A stretch of 64,000 nt of DNA, from positions 6,646,172-6,710,171 of the forward strand of contig NC_087388.1 in the NCBI RefSeq assembly GCF_963675165.1, written 5' to 3'. Under the pieces are notes generated by a model. It had not been told where the DNA came from. It saw only the letters and a program-made list of their open reading frames with translations, and ran no database searches. Below, piece by piece: positions 47,952 through 64,000 of the stretch. The stretch comes from Halichondria panicea (lineage: Eukaryota; Porifera; Demospongiae; Suberitida; Halichondriidae). Positions within the stretch are counted from its first letter, which is position 1. Each line of letters begins with the position of its first letter. A program made the translations under genes and the position numbers.

Positions 47952-50900
47952 TCAGATTGCCCCCATTGGTGGCAGTATGGCTTCCAGCTGTATGAGTACC
48001 TGCACACAAGAAGACAGTGTGGTATGAGACTAGACAGTGTGGTAGGAGACTAGCAGTACCTACCTGGTCCATCCCCGGCCTCTTCCTGGGGATATGCACT
48101 AGACACACTGTCGCTATATCAAACAACTCCACTGCATTCTGTACTGGCCACTTAGCACGAGGATCACCCACGGCAACCACCTCGTCACGGTGACCCTCAG
48201 AGTCTGCTATCAAGCGAGACAGTCGATCCGTCTACACAGGGGGAGGAAGGGGTTAAACTAGCTGCAGAGAGGAAGGGGTTAACCAGAAAGTAATTACTGA
48301 TCCATTTGATAGTCCTTCGAAAGGGCTACAAAATGAATCTTTTAATTGTATGAAATTGGGCAAACCAAGAGCAATCACAGATAGCTATCGAAACAGACTT
48401 CAATACTCACAGGGCTGTGTGTGTGTGTGTGTGTGTGTGTGTGCTCACTAGGACCCTGCTCTTGTGTGCTGGGTCACTGCTCAGGGCTGGTTGGCCAGTG
48501 TACATCTCCATCAGCACCACTCCATAACTGTACACATCAGTACGAGCAGTGAACTTCTTGTTACGAATGAACTCAGGCGCCATATACGCCATGGTTCCCA
48601 TGACAACATCGCTCTTGGTACTGTATGTGCTCCGCTCATTGGGACTGCGTTTCAATTCTCTGGCCAGCCCAAAATCAGATAACTTGGGTACAAGGTTCGC
48701 ATCCAGCAGTATATTGGCACTGTGTAAAAGAGGGGCCGGGTTAACTTGCTGTATAATGATAGGATAGCCTACCTCTTAACATCACCATGCACCAGACACG
48801 TGGGCTTGTTGACTGTGTGGAGGAAGTGGAGAGCGTCTGCAATCTGCTTGGCTATATCCAGACGTAGATACCAGGGCAGTACAATATCTCTCTGTGCAGT
48901 GTGGGAATGTACACACTTGTAAAGCAACAATTGTAATCACTATCTTTATAGTTGCTCCAAGTTGTGTATGGTATATTGTATAGTTAGTTACCGTGGCAAC
49001 CAGGCACTCGGCTAGTGATCCGTGCTTCATGTACTCATACACCAAACACGGCACAGGTCCGTCGTTGCTATAGGCAACCAGCGACAGAATATTACGATGA
49101 TTATACCTGCAGGAAATTGATAAGAAAGTTAATAAAGTCACTAACTACATGTACCTTGTGAGGACTTGTAGCTCTTGTGCGAACGTGTCCCTATGGAAGC
49201 TGGTGTCATAGAACATCCCTCCTCCAACAATCTCACTCTCCTGTAGAGTGGCGTGTTGCGTGGATCAATATTAATACACTAGACTGGTGAAATTGAACTG
49301 TCCAAACAAAAGTTATGACCATTCAAAGATCACTAGTCATGTAAAATATTATTATGACACACCCACACTGTACACACCCACACACCCACACACTCACACA
49401 CTCACATTGTGTAACCTCTTGACAGCGTACGGTCCATTCCCGCGGATCTTGGCTTTAAAGACAGTACCAAACGCCCCCATACCCAGGATGTCAGCAGTGA
49501 AGTCTCCAGTCACATCACTCAGCTCAGTGTAGGTAAAGTGGAGGATGTTGGGAGTCACATGACCCGAGGATGATGTCATGTGATCTGTATGGATTAAGCA
49601 GTTATATACCAATATGTAACTAAGTCATATTATATACCAGAGGGAGTGGGTGTGGTCTGTTGGCTTGACGACGACGGACGGCTGGAATCTGAATACATGT
49701 GAGAACACATTTAAACCACAAAAAATCAAGAAATCAAACTAGGCTTACCAGTGGGAAGAGGGGTTAGCGGTGGGAGGGCAGTACTATCAGAGCTCCACCC
49801 ACTTGAACTAACATAGCCGTTACTAGACCATGAGGGGGTGGATAGGTCACGTGATCTCTGAGACGGAGGGTACATGTACGTGTCACCATAGTAACCAGTA
49901 TTATGTGATGGCTGATCACGTGATCCACTAGCACTAGCGAGTGTTTGTGCTATAGTGGGTGGAGGGTGTGGTGGGAGGGGGCCATACTCCGGGTGTGTGT
50001 CAGGAGAGGGGGCGCGGTCAGGCATGGGGGGAGGGCGGCTACTAGTAGAGGGTGCTGGGGAAGACAGTGGTATTATTAATAGTTGCACACAAGTCATTGT
50101 ACGAAATGCTCAGTTGAATACCGTATAGCGGGTAATTTTCGTGGGGGTAAAATATTCATTATTTTTGTGGGCAGGCTGACCTCTACGAAATTTTAACGTA
50201 GGCGTGGCTTATCTGAACGTAGGAATGCCGTGCAGCCACGAGACTAAACAAAATTTTTACTCACGAAAACCACCTTTTCTTGAGTTGAACGAATTTTTTA
50301 CCCCACGAAACTTACCCGCTATACGGTAGTTAATGGCTGAATGTGTTATGTGTTGTGACCAACCATACTATTGGAAACCTTATCAGTATTGTCATACTGA
50401 AAGTCATTAGCTATTGAAATGCATTAATTGATCATAATTGTCTTGTGAATGGACCCCCCCCCCTACACACACACTCACGTGTGTTGCGCTGCTCTCTCAC
50501 CCGGGTCACAACATCAGGGGACACTGTATATAGAGAGAGTTATGCACAGCACACACACACACCTTCCTACTGTCATATACCGTGTTCCTCAAGAGTCTCC
50601 ATGGCTTGTCGTGCCTCCATACGAGCTAGAGTAGTGTAGAGGTCATCACAGGTGAACCCAAGAGAGGCAAAGTCAGTCAACACTTCCTCTGCTGGGCTGC
50701 TATCCATCCTCCCTCCAGCGCGAGCAAAGGCTGCCACATCATAGATAGCATCATACACATTACCTGCACACAGGGACACACATGATCACGTGCAGAGTGG
50801 CTGTATTGACTTACCTGGAGCATAGGCTATGAGGTCCTTCCAGTTACGCACTCCAGCACCCTCAGTGTTCAAATACCTGTATTGATGGTTAATGATTTAT

Positions 50901-50985
50901 ACAATTATTAGCTATATCCACTGCCTCACCTACACAACTGTCTGACAGTCAGGGGAGGGAGGTGACTGATCTTCTTGGCAGGCAT
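47952..50985 (-). CDS. IRAK: IRAK/Pelle-type death-domain kinase
   Basis: Thirteen exons (50985-50930, 50876-50815, 50763-50581, 50523-50479, 50054-49749, 49688-49638, 49584-49406, 49240-49155, 49106-48992, 48891-48773, 48719-48449, 48231-48064, 47999-47952) give 562 residues. Residues 1-100 resemble a death domain (LPPLTVRQLCRYL, WKDLIAYA, VLTDFASLGFTCDDLYTTLA). A Pro/Ser/Thr-rich linker follows, then a kinase domain: glycine loop LGMGAFGTVFKA, YAVKRL lysine, catalytic HGDVK-SANILLD (Gly for Arg of HRD, normal in this family), DFGLA, MAPE and RKRPGMDQ near the end. IRAKs act downstream of MyD88 in Toll/IL-1 receptor signalling. All catalytic residues are present, so it should be active. Which IRAK is closest is not decided. 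Start codons of this gene and DLD diverge, 215 bp apart. Confidence 0.9.
50118..50330. mobile_element. Foldback MITE with TACCGTATAGCGGGTAA ends
   Basis: TACCGTATAGCGGGTAATTT at the left is mirrored by ...ACTTACCCGCTATACGGTA at 50311-50329. Internal CACGAAAA / TTTTCGTG pairs as in the elements at 28340 and 33738. It is inserted in an IRAK intron. Confidence 0.85.
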
Positions 50986-51200
50986 GACTAGACTGGAGCA
51001 CAGTCTCGGTACACACACACACTGTGTACATGTGGTTGTTTATGCTTTCACTGTCGATACTGTAAGGGGAAATCCCGAGGGAAAACCCCTACATGAAAAT
51101 AATGACCTTTGACCTTTCTTTCATTTTGTTATTCTAATTAACTACCACCAGCTGCAGTGTATCCACAGTCTCCAAGCCCAAGCTCTTAACTGAGGGAATA
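50986..51200. promoter_or_regulatory. Bidirectional promoter between IRAK and DLD
   Basis: 215 bp between divergent start codons. It contains a short inverted GGGGAAATCCC/GGGAAAACCCC pair near 51064-51089, which resembles an NF-kB-type site (GGGRNNYYCC). That resemblance is by eye only. Confidence 0.45.
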
Positions 51201-54410
<3,210 letters not shown>

Positions 54411-54608
54411 ACTGCCTATAGTAACAACTAATACAGTCTCTATGTTTCTTAGTAGACATTTATATGCATTGTGTGTGTGTGTGTGTGTGACTAAATTAGA
54501 GTACAATGTTTATGACGTAACGGTGAACCTCTTTCTGGGCATGCGCATACTGAACCCACGTGCGAATATCTGTGCGACATGTCTGAGCATGTAGAGTACT
54601 CTCTACTC
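54411..54608. other. DLD 3' flank
   Basis: Short (GT)n at 54472-54489, then GGGCATGCGCATAC near 54537-54550, which resembles an NRF1 half-site palindrome. No gene seen. Confidence 0.4.
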
Positions 54609-54662
54609 TGACGTCATGGTCTGGAATATTCCCAGATCCAGTTCCAGAAGCTCAGCTCAGTT
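54609..54662 (+). promoter_or_regulatory. Candidate stress-type promoter: CRE plus heat-shock elements
   Basis: TGACGTCA at 54609-54616 is a perfect cAMP-response element. GGAATATTCC at 54623-54632 and TTCCAGAA at about 54641-54648 are inverted GAA/TTC pairs as in heat-shock elements. They stand before a row of exon-like blocks. Transcription is not shown. Confidence 0.5.
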
Positions 54663-55189
54663 CCTTTGAATTGAAGATTGCGAAGTGTCTTGCTGGAGAG
54701 GTGAGTTTCTTTACTTGTAGCTCGCATGTTTGCAGGAATCTTAGGCTGGGAAGCATTTGAAGCATTATAGCATTTTTTGATCTCTCAATTTATTATTAAT
54801 TTTACAGGAGCTGCTCAAGTATTCTCCGTGCAGTCATGAGCAGTATCTGCAGAGATCATCCATGCGTGCAGTGCAGTGCAGTGGAGGCTCTCTGAATTGT
54901 AAGTGTCTACTCACTTCATAGCTAGCTAGCTGTTCGTAGCTCGTATAGCGTTCTCGCAGCGTGTAGTGCAGACATAGCAGTTGTTAATTGTTGAAGGCGT
55001 TGTGGTTGATGGATGATTTGCTGCTTTGCTGTAATGTTTCATGTTTCAATAGTGTGGCCCTTCTTGGTGACTGTGAGGTATTAAGTAGGTTGTGCAGTTT
55101 AATAGATACATACTTGCCAGCACAACGCATGTGCAGTTAGCTAGCTAGCTAGATATACGCATGCCTGTAAAGATCGTACGCACACATGG

Positions 55190-55405
55190 CTAAGAGTCTA
55201 TTATTCTGCATGGTCTTGAACCCTTCGGGAGGGGGGGGGGGGAGGTGTCCGGAGCACTGAAGTAACCAATCAGAATGTGTGTGAAAGGTTCTTCAACAGT
55301 CGGGTCGCAGGACAGCATCTTCTTGTTCTTGGAACCGTTGTCGAACCAGCCTTCGGGGTGCAATGATGGATTACTCATGGCACTCCAGTCTACCGGAGGG
55401 AGCAC
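55190..55405 (-). other. Unrecognised ORF of 71 codons with protein-like composition
   Basis: The reading GWFDNGSKNKKMLSCDPTVE + EPFTHILIGYFSAP has balanced composition and follows an AG acceptor-like GGCAG near 55418-55422. No family is recognised. It could be one exon of a minus-strand gene or a chance ORF. Confidence 0.25.
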
Positions 55406-56439
55406 TCTGCTGTTAGTACCTGCCTAATGGGAAAGCAGCACAGGGTATGTTCCTCCGGGAGCACATCCTGCCATAATAGGGAGTGTTGAGATCTCGTTAT
55501 CAGTTCCAATAGTTAGTTAGCTAGGATCCTTATAAAATAGCTAGCTATAGACAACTGCTGCTTCTTGGCTTATGCTAATCTGTTATGACGGCTTTTTTAG
55601 GATCTTAACTCTGTGCCTACTGCACATGGAATTGGTAAGTTCAGGCTTTAACTAAACTATAGGTGTGCCAAGGGAACTGTAGCCTTTGACTGGATTAGTG
55701 AAGAGTAGTTTTGAGCACTTGTGCAAGCCTTGCATGCCAGGCTTGTTGCAACTGGAGTCGACAAGGGCTTCAAGAGCAAGGAGGTGTTGTCTCTGTGAGT
55801 CTACTGTTGTTGAACCATCCCACACATTCTGGTTGATTACTTCTGTGCTCAGTTAATGGTACTCACAGTCACAGGGTCCCTTTAGTTTATTATGCCCTTA
55901 TTGTATTAGTCCCTTGGGCAAGGAAACTACTGGTGGTGGTGTTCCCTTAGTTACTGCATGGGCTTGTCAGTACTGTGACTACTGGTGAGGATAGTTCAAC
56001 AGAGGTTTGAGCTGAGGAACAGCAGGTTGCAGAGAAATGTCTTCTATCTATCTGAACTCAGCCAGTGGGTTGACGTCAGTGTCGTGGACCTGTAGTGTAC
56101 TGAACGGACGAGCATCTGTTGTGAGTATCAGCCTTGGTGAAAACAGCACGGTGGCCGCCCTCCTTGGAGGGGGTGTGAGGACTCCGGTCAGTCAAGAGGG
56201 GTTGAAGCGATTGCTTGGTACACGGTTAGCACACTAACTGTTGTACCCGTCAATCCACTGGCTGGTTTGGGCAGGCAGACGGTACTTCCCTGCAACCTAC
56301 TGCTCTCAGCTCAATCTTCTGTTGAACTATCCTCAACCAGTAGTCACAGTATTGTACAAGCCCATGCATGGTAGGGTTGGAGGTGGCCCCTTGCTAATTG
56401 CTGGGTAATTAAGTTATGTGTTATGGTCATAGAATTGGT

Positions 56440-56935
56440 CATCGTGGGTGGTTGGTTTTATGATACTTCTCTGCACAGTTGGTTTGGTGATGATGTTCTA
56501 TTGTGAAATTGAGATAATAATAATAGTGATCTTGTGGTGTAGTGTTGAAGTATGTGTGGTTGAATTGATTGGTGGTTGTGGTTGTCTCTATTGTCTGCCA
56601 GCAAACATCTTGAGAGTTGGTTTATTTGTGTTGTGAAATTGAATGATAATTTTCCTTGATCCCTTGTGGACAAGGACCTATTGATGGTGACAATGTTGTC
56701 AGTTGTTGTGATAATGTTGTCAGTTGTTGTCAGTTGTGTGATGATTGGTTGGTATTATGTGTCAGTATTGGGTGGAGATTTTTGATGGATCGGTTTTGTT
56801 TGAACTGCTGCGCTCAATGTAACCATGCATTTGCTTGTTCTCTTGCAGCTAGCCACAATGCACACACACAGCTAGCTCCTCCTACTAGCTACTGTTCCAT
56901 TCTCTCACTGCTTTTGTCTCCTCTCTTCCCCAGGT
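56440..56935. other. GT-rich stretch without a recognisable gene
   Basis: TTGGTTTGGTGATG-type low-complexity sequence and TGTTGTCAGTTGTTG repeats near 56693-56735. No supportable feature apart from an acceptor at 56934. Confidence 0.4.
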
Positions 56936-57603
56936 ACAGACAAGCCATGCTGCTCTGGGACTGAAGTGTGTGGATAGTCTCACAGGACACTAGTGGCTAT
57001 GGCTATATTGTACTGTGCATTCTATTAATGTCTGCAGGTGTACTACCTAGAGGGGGAGGGGCTCATCAGAGGCTACACCCACGCAGCTGCCTAAAAGGGA
57101 GGGGCTAGGAGATACGCCCACTTTAATGAAGTATCAGTACTCTTAACATTACTTTGTGATGCAATAATCTCTGTAGGGGATGATCGCCTGCATTGCAGGA
57201 GAAGATGAATGTCTGGTATGTACATAACAGCATCTATTATTTCTCCATCTATACCTACACTAGGACCACTAATTGCTAGAGCCGCTTGAGGAGGTACCAC
57301 TCTGGTCTGCCGGCTCTTTGATAAGTCTAGTACGTCATGTCGTTCTTACCTCGACTATTTCTCCATGCTTCTCTACATTATTGCAGAATTTATTTCTATG
57401 GTACAATTATGGTTTGTGCAACTTATAATTTTTGTCACTTTAAAATTAATTATTGCATTTTTAGATTAAAAAAACAATACAAACATTATAATGATCAATA
57501 ATATATATATTCACACAATCTTACAAAGAGATGCTAAAGATGAATTTAATACCAGTAAAAACAGCTGAATCAGTCTATTATTTAAATCTACAAGTTATAT
57601 TAA

Positions 57604-64000
<6,397 letters not shown>

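Larger units (their letters stand above)
54650..57240 (+). other. Unidentified spliced transcription unit (ncRNA, small-protein gene or pseudogene)
   Basis: Exon-like blocks with AG before and GT after: end of a first block at 54701 (GAG|GTGAGT), 54808-54898, 55601-55634, 55741-55794 (one frame reads LVATGVDKGFKSKEVLSL), 56033-56120 (MSSIYLNSASGLTSVSWTCS and on), 56935 onward (VQTSHAALGLKCVDSLTGH then stop), 57038-57093 (VYYLEGEGLIRGYTHAAA then stop) and 57178-57219 (MIACIAGEDECL). Phases do not join into one clean ORF, though 56037-56120 plus 56935-56993 do join in frame. I do not recognise a family. It may be a decayed gene copy, a non-coding RNA or fragments of several genes. Confidence 0.35.

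Noticed and set aside
57091-57300. Minus-strand ORF of 69 codons
   Set aside because: No family resemblance and no convincing splice context; overlaps plus-strand exon-like blocks of uncertain status.

Overview
This is a window of nuclear DNA from an animal. Every gene except two is broken by many short introns with GT-AG ends, and the gene families are animal or eukaryotic: axonemal dynein, BLOC-1, an MITF/TFEB-type bHLH-Zip factor, an IRAK/Pelle death-domain kinase, a DOCK-A exchange factor, CLN3, WDR82 and mitochondrial DLD. The very tight packing (genes often 150-400 bp apart), the head-to-head pairs and the jacalin-aerolysin protein fit a compact early-branching invertebrate such as a marine sponge. 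That taxonomic reading is inference. No bacterial operons, CRISPR arrays or complete tRNA/rRNA genes were seen.

Layout. 1-1000: repeats and a TATA box. 1083-2084 (+): intronless jacalin/aerolysin-like pore-former. 2436-3057 (-): BLOC1S2, sharing a 146-bp bidirectional promoter with 3204-29144 (+), a 62-exon inner-arm dynein heavy chain closest to DNAH3. Its reconstructed exons sum to 11,901 nt, exactly 3,967 codons. 29502-34436 (-): C2H2 zinc-finger gene, head-to-head with 34749-36272 (+), WDR82. 36427-37413 (-): Rab-like GTPase. 37789-38664 (-): METTL18. 38916-39641 (-): second Rab-like GTPase. 40049-42980 (+): MITF/TFE factor, tail-to-tail with 43307-47682 (-), CLN3. 47952-50985 (-): IRAK kinase, head-to-head with 51201-54410 (+), DLD. 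54411-57603: an unrecognised region with CRE/heat-shock-like promoter motifs and several exon-like blocks. 57604-64000 (-): C-terminal part of a DOCK1/2/5-type GEF, running off the right edge.

Exon chains were built by hand from splice sites and reading phase. All complete multi-exon genes close in frame, which is strong internal support. The genes are mostly unrelated housekeeping or signalling genes. The one functional cluster is lysosomal: BLOC1S2, a TFEB-type regulator and CLN3, the last two being immediate neighbours.

The most unusual structure is in the repeats. Three genes (zinc finger, CLN3, DLD) carry minisatellites whose unit spans an exon/intron boundary, so the real 5' splice site is followed by 2 to 17 copies of itself. 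A fourth minisatellite starts flush at a dynein donor, and one dynein acceptor is duplicated. Many introns end in (CA)n instead of a pyrimidine tract. The introns also hold an abundant family of imperfect-palindrome repeats built around a CCATGG core, a tRNA-derived SINE and several foldback MITEs.
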